From Ruegeria intermedia (GTDB lineage Bacteria > Pseudomonadota > Alphaproteobacteria > Rhodobacterales > Rhodobacteraceae): a stretch of DNA of 64,000 bases. A model generated the notes under the pieces. That model was not told the origin of the DNA. It made no database searches and saw nothing but the letters and a program-made list of their open reading frames with translations. The translations under genes and the position numbers were made by a program. Below are positions 56,787 through 64,000 of the stretch, piece by piece (the first letter of the stretch is position 1; each line of letters begins with the position of its first letter). Where the stretch lies: positions 62,001 through 126,000 of the forward strand of contig NZ_FQVK01000006.1 in NCBI RefSeq assembly GCF_900129345.1. Reading direction: 5' to 3'.

Positions 56787-58163
56787 CTAGTTCGTTATGA
56801 TCTCGGGGCCCATGAAGGTGTTCGGCAGCACCGTCGAGATCCACGGGATGTAGGTGACCATGATCAGGAACACGAACAGCACCGCCAGGAAGGGCAGCGC
56901 GGCGCGGACCACGCTCATCATCGGCATGCCTGCGACGCCCGAGGTGACGAACAGGTTCAAACCCACGGGCGGCGTGATCATCCCGATCTCCATGTTGACC
57001 ACCATGATGATGCCCAGGTGAATCGGGTCGATGCCCAGCTCGATGGCGATCGGGAAGACCAGCGGCGCCACGATGACCAGCAGGCCCGAGGGCTCCATGA
57101 ACTGACCACCGATCAGCAGGATCACGTTCACCACGATCAGGAACGCCACCGGCCCCAGCCCTGCCGACAACATCGCGTTGGCGATATGCTGCGGCACCTG
57201 CTCGTCGGTCAGAACATGCTTGAGGATCAGCGCGTTGGCGATCACGAACAGCAGCGTCACCGTCAACTTGCCGGCCTCGAACAAGGTGTGCTTCGTGTCA
57301 GCGTGGAAGAAGGCGGTAATCAGCGCATGGGGCTTTTTCAGCAGCGACATGTTCTGTTCGCCATCGGCCGTGCGCAACGGCCCCATGTCCTTGTAGACGA
57401 AGCTGGCGATGAAGAAGGCATAGACGGCCGCCACCGCCGCGGCCTCGGTCGGGGTGAAGATCCCGCCATAGATGCCGCCCAGGATGATGACGATCAGGAA
57501 CAGGCCCCAGGCCGCCTCGCGCGCCGATTCAAAGATCTCGCCCCAGCCCAGCCAGTCGCCCTTGGGCAGGTTCTTGACCTTGGCCATGACGTAGATCGTG
57601 ACCATCAGCATCAGCCCCGCCAACAGGCCCGGAATGACGCCCGCCAGGAACATCCGGCCCACCGAGACCTCGACGGCGGCGGCATAGACGACCATCACGA
57701 TCGACGGCGGGATCAGGATGCCCAGCGTGCCCGCGTTGCAGATCACGCCGGCGGCGAATTCCTTGGAATAGCCCACCTGCCGCATCCCGGCAATCACGAT
57801 CGAGCCGATGGCGACCACCGTCGCGGGGCTCGAGCCCGACAGGGCCGCGAACAGCATGCAGGCGAACACGCCCGCGATTGCCAGACCGCCCGGCAGGTGC
57901 CCCACGCAGGCGATCGAGAACCGGATGATCCGCCGCGCCACCCCGCCGGTCGTCATGAAGGACGAGGCCAGGATGAAGAACGGGATCGCCAGCAGGGTGA
58001 AGTGGCCCTCGAAGGCTTCGAACAAAGTGGCGGCGACCGAGGCCAGCGAGCTGTCGGAATAGATCAGCAGGAACAGAGTCGAGCTGAGGCCAAGCGCCAC
58101 CGCAATCGGAACGCCGATCAGCAGCAGCCCCACGACCATCGAGAAAAGAAGAACAACGTCCAT
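56787..58163 (-). CDS. dctM: TRAP transporter large permease DctM
   Basis: A 458-residue polytopic protein of the DctM family: GLLLIGVPIAVALGLSS at the start, GVFACMLFAALSGSSPATV and IPPSIVMVVYAAAVEVSVG follow. It couples sodium flux to uptake of the solute delivered by DctP. It starts one base inside the dctQ stop (TGATG), so translation is coupled. The central insert near residues 265-290 is charged. Confidence 0.95.
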   Translation of the reverse strand: MDVVLLFSMVVGLLLIGVPIAVALGLSSTLFLLIYSDSSLASVAATLFEAFEGHFTLLAIPFFILASSFMTTGGVARRIIRFSIACVGHLPGGLAIAGVFACMLFAALSGSSPATVVAIGSIVIAGMRQVGYSKEFAAGVICNAGTLGILIPPSIVMVVYAAAVEVSVGRMFLAGVIPGLLAGLMLMVTIYVMAKVKNLPKGDWLGWGEIFESAREAAWGLFLIVIILGGIYGGIFTPTEAAAVAAVYAFFIASFVYKDMGPLRTADGEQNMSLLKKPHALITAFFHADTKHTLFEAGKLTVTLLFVIANALILKHVLTDEQVPQHIANAMLSAGLGPVAFLIVVNVILLIGGQFMEPSGLLVIVAPLVFPIAIELGIDPIHLGIIMVVNMEIGMITPPVGLNLFVTSGVAGMPMMSVVRAALPFLAVLFVFLIMVTYIPWISTVLPNTFMGPEIITN

Positions 58164-58840
58164 CAGTCATGCTCTCCCTGCTGGGCCCGGACCTCTTCGA
58201 TTTCGTCCTCGACCTCGTGACTGGCCACAAGACGGTCGGTTTCACCGCGCCAGATCTGCACGCCCACCTGGGCGAAGCGGATCACCAACAGCAGCATGGA
58301 AACCGGCAGCACCAGATAAGGCACGACCTTGGGCAGTTTTTCGTAGTGATCGCCATAGTTTATGAGGTCTTCCAGAAAGCGTAGCGGCGCGACCATGGGA
58401 ATGTCGTCCACCTCATAGAAACTCTGGCTGCGGGCCGAAAAGTCGAACCCCGTGGGGAACCAGCGCCCCGAAGTCGGCGGCAGATCGGCAAACACGGCCC
58501 AATAGTCATAGGCCCCTTTCAGCATCAGCAGCGAGAAAATCAAACAGAAGCCCACGGATACCAACGCCATGACCCGGCGCGGCCCGGGGGCCAGCATGTT
58601 CAGGATCGCGTCCACGCCCAGATGGGCGTGCTTCTTGACCGCGTAGGATGCGCCCAGCAGCACCAGCCATCCAAAGGCGAACACGGTCAGTTCCAGCGCC
58701 CACAGGATGTTGGAATTGAAGACGAAGCGCGCGATCACGTTGGCGAAGGTCACCGCCGTCATCAGCCCCAGCAGCAGCGCGATCAGGGTTTCCTCGATAT
58801 GGTCGACCAGCCCCGTCGGGCCGGATTTCGCACCAGACAT
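58163..58840 (-). CDS. dctQ: TRAP transporter small permease DctQ
   Basis: A 225-residue membrane protein with four helices. The LWALELTVFAFGWLVLLGAS and AVKKHAHLGVDA segments are hallmarks of the DctQ family. A loop of about 50 residues between helices 3 and 4 makes it longer than common DctQ proteins. It lies between dctP and dctM. Confidence 0.93.
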   Translation of the reverse strand: MSGAKSGPTGLVDHIEETLIALLLGLMTAVTFANVIARFVFNSNILWALELTVFAFGWLVLLGASYAVKKHAHLGVDAILNMLAPGPRRVMALVSVGFCLIFSLLMLKGAYDYWAVFADLPPTSGRWFPTGFDFSARSQSFYEVDDIPMVAPLRFLEDLINYGDHYEKLPKVVPYLVLPVSMLLLVIRFAQVGVQIWRGETDRLVASHEVEDEIEEVRAQQGEHD

Positions 58841-58876
58841 CTTTCTGTTCCCACGTTTTTCATTGAGAGAATTGGC

Positions 58877-58933
58877 GGCGGGCCGTCGGGCCCGCCCTGC
58901 CCGCCCCTCGGCAACTCGCAGGTTGCCAAGGGG
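58877..58933 (-). repeat. Two strong hairpins between dctP and dctQ
   Basis: GGCGGGCC (58877-58884) pairs with GGCCCGCC (58889-58896) around a four-base loop. CCCCT-GGCAAC (58904-58915) pairs with GTTGCC-AGGGG (58922-58933) with one mismatch. They begin 15 bases after the dctP stop. Such structures often protect the upstream message and let the binding protein be made in excess over the permease. Confidence 0.7.
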
Positions 58934-58948
58934 TCGGGCGCGGCCGGA

Positions 58949-59950
58949 TCAGAATCCGGCGTTGATGGCCTGCGCCGCGTCGATCTTGTCCTGACCGACG
59001 TCACCGGCGAACTTTTCCCAGACCGGCTTCATCGCATCGACCCAAGCCTGACGCTGTTCCGGCGTCAGTTGGCGGATGGTGCCGCCGGCGTCGATGATCG
59101 CCTGCTTGGCCTGCTCGTTCACGGCAAACGCCTCTTTGTTGCGCTGCTCGGTCACCTCGGCGAGGATGGTCAGGAACTGGTCACGCACGTCCGGATCCAG
59201 GCTGTCCAGCCAGTCCACCGAGGTCACGACCAGATAGTCGATGATGCCGTGGTTGGTTTCGGTGATGCCGTCCTGCACCTCGAAGAACTTCTTGCCGTAG
59301 ATGTTCGACCAGGTGTTCTCCTGCCCGTCCACAACGCCCTGCTGCAGGGCACCGTAAACCTCCGAAAAGGCCATTTTCTGCGGGCTGCCGCCGATGGCTT
59401 CCATCTGCGCGACCAGCACGTCCGAGGACTGCACGCGGAACTTGAGCCCCTCGGCGTCGCTGGGCAGAAGCAGCGGCTTGTTGGCCGACATCTGCTTCAT
59501 GCCGTTGTGCCAGAAGGCCAGCCCCTGCAGGCCACGGCGTTGCATGCTGTCCTTCATCTCCTGGCCGGCCTCGGACGCCTGGAAGGCATCCACCGCGTCG
59601 ATGTTCTTGAACATGAACGGCAGGTCGAACAGGCGGAACTGCTTGGTGAACTTCTCGAATTTCGACAGCGAGGGCGCGGCCAGTTGCACGTCGCCCTGCA
59701 GCATCGCCTCAAGCACCTTGTCGTCATTGTAGAGCGTGGAGTTCGGATAGACCTCCATGCACATCTTGCCGTCCATTTCCTCGTTCACGCGCTTTTCCAG
59801 CAGCGAGGCGGCGATCCCCTTGGGGTGCTTGTCGGTGTTGGTCACATGCGCGAATTTGACGACGATCTCACCGTCGTCGCATTGGGCGAAGCCGGCCGTC
59901 GCGGTCACGGACAGGGCCAGAGCGGTTGCAGCTGTTGCAAGGAATTTCAT
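58949..59950 (-). CDS. dctP: TRAP transporter solute-binding protein DctP
   Basis: Periplasmic binding protein of 333 residues from ATG 59950 with signal peptide ending TAGFAQ. The family segments VVKFAHVTNTDKHPKG and LKFRVQSSDVLVAQMEAIGG hold the Arg that contacts the solute carboxylate. AFSEVYGALQQGVVDGQENT is another DctP hallmark. A C4-dicarboxylate or similar organic acid is likely. The frame is open up to 60271 but that part overlaps the regulator gene end and promoter. Confidence 0.94.
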   Translation of the reverse strand: MKFLATAATALALSVTATAGFAQCDDGEIVVKFAHVTNTDKHPKGIAASLLEKRVNEEMDGKMCMEVYPNSTLYNDDKVLEAMLQGDVQLAAPSLSKFEKFTKQFRLFDLPFMFKNIDAVDAFQASEAGQEMKDSMQRRGLQGLAFWHNGMKQMSANKPLLLPSDAEGLKFRVQSSDVLVAQMEAIGGSPQKMAFSEVYGALQQGVVDGQENTWSNIYGKKFFEVQDGITETNHGIIDYLVVTSVDWLDSLDPDVRDQFLTILAEVTEQRNKEAFAVNEQAKQAIIDAGGTIRQLTPEQRQAWVDAMKPVWEKFAGDVGQDKIDAAQAINAGF

Positions 59951-60138
59951 GTTGATGTCCTCCCAGACGTTTTGAAACCTCCGTTGGCGCCCTCCAAGGC
60001 GCCAGATGCGCAGAAGTGAAGCGAATCGGACGCAGCCGATCAACGTTTCGGCGAGCCTGCGGGGATTTTGATTTTTTTTCTTTATTTTCTGTGTCTTAAA
60101 AAGCGTATCCAACATACCTGAATGGCCGCCCGGAGAGT

Positions 60139-60190
60139 GCTGTGCGAAAATCCGCACAGCAAGGTGCGCGCCCGTGCGAAAAACCGCACA
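60139..60190. promoter_or_regulatory. Two palindromes upstream of dctP
   Basis: GCTGTGCG (60139-60146), six-base spacer, CGCACAGC (60153-60160) is a perfect 8-base inverted repeat. A second, GTGCG (60174-60178), six bases, CGCAC (60185-60189), lies 32 bases further up, about three helical turns. They are 190 to 240 bases before the dctP start, just after the end of the regulator gene, and have the look of binding sites for the Fis-type domain of the adjacent DctD-like protein. Confidence 0.6.
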
Positions 60191-60221
60191 CCCGTCGAAT
60201 CGACCGCGAATCGACATCGGC

Positions 60222-61451
60222 CTAGCGGCGATAGTCCTCGGGGCGGATGCCGTAACGCGCCAGCTTGTCATAGAAGGTCTTGCGCGGAAGCTTCAGCGAC
60301 CGCGCAGCCTCCGAGGCCTTGCCGTTGTGCCGCCCCAGCGCCGCGATCAAAAGCGACCGCTCGACCCGGGCCATCTGCTCGGCCAATCCCAGATCGGCCG
60401 CCGCCGCCACCTCCTCGGGCATGCCCAGGACAAAACGCATGGCAGCCGACATCAGCGACCGGGCGTTGCCCGGCCAGTCGCGCGCCATCAGGCTGGCCAG
60501 GTGTTCGGGCGTGACGTCGGGCGCGGCGATCCCGGCCTGTTCGGCCGCCTGGGCCACATAGTGACGAAAGATCACCGGGATATCCTCGGGGCGTTCCGCC
60601 AAGGACGGCACCCGAACCCGCATCACGTCCAGCCGATAGAACAGATCGGCGTTGAACTGGCCCTCGGCCACCAGCGCGGCAAGATCCGCGGTCGTGCCGG
60701 CGATGATGCGCACCCCGGCGCCCGCTTCGATCAGGTCGAGCGTGGCGTATTGAGTGGCCTCGGGCATGGCCGACACCTCATCGAGAAACAGAGAGCCGCC
60801 GGCCGCATCCCCTGCCACCTGTCGCAGGTCCTGCGCCGTCAGCCCGGCCGCCGGGCGCTTGACGAACGGCCCCTGCGCGCGCGGCGACATCAGGTGGACA
60901 ACCTCGGCAACCTTGGAAATCCCGCTTCCCGGCGGACCGGTCACCAGAACCTCGGCCTGGGTCGGGGCCACGCTGCGCACGCGGGCACGCAGGTCTTCGG
61001 CCTGGGGCGAGTGTCCGAACAGCAGCCGCGCGGCCGGGTCGCCCTTTTCCAGCTCGCGTTTGGCCCGGCGTTCGGCCAGCACCTCGGCCCGCTTGGCAAA
61101 GGCCCGATCCAGCACCGCCAACAGATCCGCGGCCGCGCAGGGTTTTTCCAGAAAGTCAAACGCCCCCTGCCCCATGGCCTGCACCGCCATGGGTATGTCG
61201 CCCTCGCCCGTCAGCAGGATCACCGGCAGGTCGGGATCGACCGACCGGGCATGCGCCAGCAGGTGAAACCCGTCGCGCCCCGGCATGCGGATGTCGGACA
61301 GGATCACGCCGGGAAAGCCGGCTTGGATATGATCCTTGGCGGCCACGAACGACCCCGCCGGAATGACCGTCAGTTCGGCCAGTTCCAGCGTCTGGGCCAG
61401 GGCCTCGCGCACGGCGGCGTCATCATCGACCAGCAGGACCGAGCGGATCAT
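60222..61451 (-). CDS. DctD-like response regulator with degenerate AAA+ domain
   Basis: Response regulator of 409 residues in the NtrC/DctD mould. The receiver has Asp9-Asp11, phospho-acceptor Asp53 and Lys103. The AAA+ part keeps Walker B (GGSLFLDEV) and FYRLDVMRVRVPSLAERPED. But Walker A is GPPGSGIS, with Ile178 where the essential Lys should be, and the stretch that should carry the GAFTGA sigma54 loop is deleted. The Fis-type helix-turn-helix at the end (LGRHNGKASEAARSLKLPRK) is intact. It probably activates or represses dctPQM as a plain DNA-binding protein. It overlaps the kinase gene by ATGA. Confidence 0.88.
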   Translation of the reverse strand: MIRSVLLVDDDAAVREALAQTLELAELTVIPAGSFVAAKDHIQAGFPGVILSDIRMPGRDGFHLLAHARSVDPDLPVILLTGEGDIPMAVQAMGQGAFDFLEKPCAAADLLAVLDRAFAKRAEVLAERRAKRELEKGDPAARLLFGHSPQAEDLRARVRSVAPTQAEVLVTGPPGSGISKVAEVVHLMSPRAQGPFVKRPAAGLTAQDLRQVAGDAAGGSLFLDEVSAMPEATQYATLDLIEAGAGVRIIAGTTADLAALVAEGQFNADLFYRLDVMRVRVPSLAERPEDIPVIFRHYVAQAAEQAGIAAPDVTPEHLASLMARDWPGNARSLMSAAMRFVLGMPEEVAAAADLGLAEQMARVERSLLIAALGRHNGKASEAARSLKLPRKTFYDKLARYGIRPEDYRR

Positions 61452-63181
61452 GCGGCGGCTTCCTTTTCGTACGGCTCCAGTTCGACGGTGAATTCGGCAC
61501 CATCCTCGGTGTTGGCGCCGCGAATCTCGCCGCCGAAGCTTTGCACCAGACCGTACGAGATGGACAGGCCCAACCCCATCCCCTCGGACGAGCCGACCGT
61601 CTTGGTCGTATAGAACGGCTCGAACACGCGGTCGGGGTCGGCGATGCCGGGGCCGGTGTCGCGGATGCCCACCCGGATGCGCTCGGCCCGGTCAAGGGTG
61701 ATGGTCAGCTGCCGCCGGTCGCGGCCCTCCATGGCGTCAGCGGCATTGTTGATGAGATTCACGAAAACCTGCACCAGCCGCACCTCGCCGCCCCAGGCCG
61801 GAACGGGGGCATTGGGCGGGCGCCACTTGACGGCGATACCGTCGGATTTCAGGCGGCTTTCGGTCATCTCGACGGCGGTGTTCAACACCTGCACCAGATC
61901 GACCTTGCCCATCGGCTCGCTTTCATTGCGCGCAAAGGCCCGTAAGTTCTTGATGATTCGCGCCATTCGCGCGGCCATGTCCGCGATCCGGCCCAGGTTT
62001 TCCCGCGCCTTTTCGGAGTTGCCCCGGGCCAGAAAGGCGGCGCCGTTGTCGGCGAACTGGCGGATCGCCATCAGCGGCTGGTTCAATTCGTGGCTGATGC
62101 CGGCCGACATCTTGCCAAGCGCGCTGAGCTTGCCGGCCTGGACCAGATCGGCCTGCGCGCGTTTCAGCGCGGCTTCGGCCTCCTGCCGTTCGGCCACTTC
62201 GCGACGCAGGGCGGCGTTCGCGGCCGTCAGCGCGCGGGTGCGCTGAGCCACGCGGCTTTCCAGAACCGCGTTGGCCTGCGCCAGGGTGCGCCGACGTTCG
62301 GTAGCCAGAAACAGCAAGGCCCCGAAAGCAAGGCAGATCGCCGCCACCGCCGCTGCCTGCAAGGCGGCAAGCCGGCGGGCGGGCGCGACATCCATCAGCA
62401 CCTCGCCCGTCATGCCGATCACCGGAAGATCCCGGGTCAGGTGCAAGGCCCGCCGGGGCAGATACGGCCCCCACCCGATGGTCCACACTTCATGCGGACC
62501 GATCCGGGTGGACCGGAAGTCCCCCGCCGGCTGACCGGGGGGCCGCAGTCCCACCTCGCCCGGTGGTCGGGACCAGAACAGCAGCTCGGACCGGTTGGTG
62601 ATGAAAACCTGCCCCGACCGGTCGACGAAGAACACCGCCTCGGTGCTGCCGCGCCAGGTGCGTTCGACATCTTCGACATCGGCAATCACCATCAACACAC
62701 CGCTGACCCGTCCGTCGGGCGCAAAGGACGGCGCGGCGTAGGAATAGATCCGGTTCCCGGTCTCGCCCAATACGCCATGCGCGCTGCCCAGGGCGCCCTG
62801 CATCGCGCGCCGAAACGCCGGGTATTCGGCCACGCTGCCCCCGACTACGTCCTGCGCCGCCGCCAGCACGCGACCCGAGGTATCCGCAAAGATCACATCC
62901 ACCGCCGAGGACTTGTCGGCAACCTCCAGCAGCAGCGCCCGCGCGGCGGCCCGGTCGGCCTCGGTTTCCAGGTTGCGCAGCGCCGGATGCTCGGCCATCA
63001 GAACCGCCAGTTCCTGATACACCTGCAACTGCGAGCTCAGACGGTCCGAGGCCAATTCCAGATCTGCCTGCGCCTTTTCGCTCAGCTGAAACAGGGCCTG
63101 CCGATAGCCGTAGGACCACACCCCGGCCGCCAACAGCGCGACCGCCAACAGAAACCCGACCGGAACAAGAAGCCTTTGCAT
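61448..63181 (-). CDS. DctB-type sensor histidine kinase
   Basis: Membrane sensor kinase of 577 residues from ATG 63181 (a GTG at 63202 is an alternative). It has an N-terminal membrane helix, a large periplasmic sensor region, a second helix near residues 275-295, coiled coil, then the phosphoacceptor box SHELNQPLMAIRQF, N box NLINNAADAME and G boxes DTGPGI and GMGLGLSISYG. It should sense the TRAP substrate and phosphorylate the overlapping regulator. It diverges from a P450 gene with very little space. Confidence 0.92.
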   Translation of the reverse strand: MQRLLVPVGFLLAVALLAAGVWSYGYRQALFQLSEKAQADLELASDRLSSQLQVYQELAVLMAEHPALRNLETEADRAAARALLLEVADKSSAVDVIFADTSGRVLAAAQDVVGGSVAEYPAFRRAMQGALGSAHGVLGETGNRIYSYAAPSFAPDGRVSGVLMVIADVEDVERTWRGSTEAVFFVDRSGQVFITNRSELLFWSRPPGEVGLRPPGQPAGDFRSTRIGPHEVWTIGWGPYLPRRALHLTRDLPVIGMTGEVLMDVAPARRLAALQAAAVAAICLAFGALLFLATERRRTLAQANAVLESRVAQRTRALTAANAALRREVAERQEAEAALKRAQADLVQAGKLSALGKMSAGISHELNQPLMAIRQFADNGAAFLARGNSEKARENLGRIADMAARMARIIKNLRAFARNESEPMGKVDLVQVLNTAVEMTESRLKSDGIAVKWRPPNAPVPAWGGEVRLVQVFVNLINNAADAMEGRDRRQLTITLDRAERIRVGIRDTGPGIADPDRVFEPFYTTKTVGSSEGMGLGLSISYGLVQSFGGEIRGANTEDGAEFTVELEPYEKEAAA

Positions 63182-63210
63182 GTTACAGGGTCTTGCATTC
63201 ACGAAGGCTC

Positions 63211-64000
63211 ATGGCAAGTCTGTCTGCCATGATCATCCTGTCGCAAGCCCCCACCGACCCGACCTTCGTGCAGAACCCCTATGCGTTCTATCACTCCGCG
63301 CGACAGCACGGCGATCTGGTGTACTGGCCCGAATATGACATGCCCGCCGCGGTGTCGCTGGCCGCCGTGCAGGCCTTGCTGCGCGATCGGCGGTTCGGGC
63401 GCGAGGTGCCGCCCGAGCAGGCGACCGCCGGCCCAGATCACCTGGCGCCCTGGCTCTCGGTCGAGGCGCATTCGCTGCTCGAGGCCGAGCCGCCCCGCCA
63501 CACCCGCCTGCGGTCATTGGTGCTGCGCGCCTTCACGTCGCGGGCGATCACCGCGCTGGCACCTGATATCGAACGGCTGTGCCATGACCTGATCGACGCC
63601 TTCCCGGACGCGCCCTTCGACCTGCTGGATGCCTATTGCACCCAGGTTCCGGTGATCACGATCTGCCGCCTGCTGGGCGTGCCCGAATCCATGGCGCCGC
63701 AACTGCTGGACTGGTCGCACGCGATGGTGGCCATGTATCAGGCCAGCCGCACGCGCCAGACCGAGGACGATGCCGCCCGCGCATCCGCCGCATTCACCGC
63801 GTTTCTGAACGACTACGTGGATCGGCGCCGCCTGGACCCGCGGGACGACCTGATCACCCGGCTGATCGCGGCCGAGGAGGATGGCGAGAAACTCTCGCGC
63901 GATGAACTGATCGCCACCTGCATCCTGCTGCTGAATGCCGGTCACGAGGCGACGGTGCATTCGCTGGGCAATGGCGTGAAAACCCTGCTAGAGACGGGAA
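63211..64000 (+). CDS. Cytochrome P450 (3' end outside window)
   Basis: N-terminal 263 residues of a soluble bacterial P450. The start is ATG 63211 (with GAAGG close by) or ATG 63229. The C-helix segment EPPRHTRLRSLVLRAFTSR and the I-helix oxygen-activation motif LNAGHEATVHSLGNGV are present; the heme Cys loop lies beyond the window. The substrate is unknown. It starts 29 bases from the divergent kinase. Confidence 0.9.
   Translation, partial: MASLSAMIILSQAPTDPTFVQNPYAFYHSARQHGDLVYWPEYDMPAAVSLAAVQALLRDRRFGREVPPEQATAGPDHLAPWLSVEAHSLLEAEPPRHTRLRSLVLRAFTSRAITALAPDIERLCHDLIDAFPDAPFDLLDAYCTQVPVITICRLLGVPESMAPQLLDWSHAMVAMYQASRTRQTEDDAARASAAFTAFLNDYVDRRRLDPRDDLITRLIAAEEDGEKLSRDELIATCILLLNAGHEATVHSLGNGVKTLLETG

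Noticed and set aside
60159-60173. A -24/-12-like sigma54 sequence between the two palindromes near dctP
   Set aside because: It fits the consensus fairly well, but the neighbouring regulator lacks the sigma54-contact loop, the site lies inside the operator region, and it is over 200 bases from the dctP start.
1-64000. CRISPR array, insertion sequences or an integrated element with attachment sites
   Set aside because: No regularly spaced repeats, transposase or integrase genes, or direct repeats next to the tRNA genes were found, apart from the duplicated tRNA-Asp itself.

Overview
The window is high-GC DNA whose genes look like a marine Roseobacter-group alphaproteobacterium (Rhodobacteraceae). 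Signs of this are the F1FO-ATPase zeta subunit (DUF1476), the split PurS/PurQ/PurL enzyme, a fused 2-oxoacid:ferredoxin oxidoreductase, DctPQM TRAP transport, LacI-type GTTAGCGCTAAC operators at gap genes, an alphaproteobacterial GTTC-N7-GTTC SOS box, and a gene-transfer-agent type holin/endolysin pair. It reads as ordinary chromosome. I see no insertion sequence, prophage or CRISPR array. Product names come from reading motifs by eye; no database search was possible.

Layout, 1-17 kb: the window opens inside a DctB-type sensor kinase on the minus strand. Then come purC-purS-purQ (minus), the ATPase zeta subunit and a betaine-homocysteine methyltransferase (plus), and a long minus-strand run: fused indolepyruvate:ferredoxin oxidoreductase, acyltransferase, murI, argC, ccmE, GTA-type endolysin and holin, ccmF, ccmH and an enoyl-CoA hydratase. 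The phage-like lysis pair sits inside the cytochrome c maturation genes. A LysR regulator diverges from the oxidoreductase.

17-31 kb: a likely MmgR/suhB-type small RNA ends in a strong terminator at 17.4 kb. It is followed by a large MscS channel, purL (partner of purS and purQ), bolA, a small membrane protein, grxD, a cell-division pair (zapA plus a coiled-coil gene), transketolase, a DUF808 membrane protein, and two adjacent glyceraldehyde-3-phosphate dehydrogenase genes with LacI-type operators and a 47-residue membrane peptide between them, then coaD. The first dehydrogenase has a GapB-like cofactor pocket, the second a classical NAD pocket.

31-42 kb: valine breakdown is split over two places. 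mmsA has its own divergent LysR gene. An operon 4.5 kb away encodes isobutyryl-CoA dehydrogenase, 3-hydroxyisobutyryl-CoA hydrolase and 3-hydroxyisobutyrate dehydrogenase. Between them lie a Tat-exported L,D-transpeptidase, a fasciclin-domain protein, a methyltransferase, a YbdK-type carboxylate-amine ligase and an alpha/beta hydrolase. A small secreted RcnB-like gene after mmsB is broken by one in-frame amber codon.

42-56 kb: uvrA under a clear SOS box, two identical tRNA-Asp genes, tRNA-Val, lon, tgt, a nucleoside hydrolase, an SPFH/NfeD pair, two Fe-S assembly genes (SufT-like and A-type carrier), a 2OG-Fe(II)-type oxygenase, tpiA and a glycosyltransferase.

56-64 kb: a complete TRAP transporter system, all minus strand: DctB-type kinase, DctD-like regulator, DctP, DctQ, DctM. 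The regulator has lost both the Walker A lysine and the sigma54-contacting GAFTGA loop, so it probably works as a plain DNA-binding activator at two palindromes upstream of dctP. The window ends inside a cytochrome P450 gene that diverges from the kinase.
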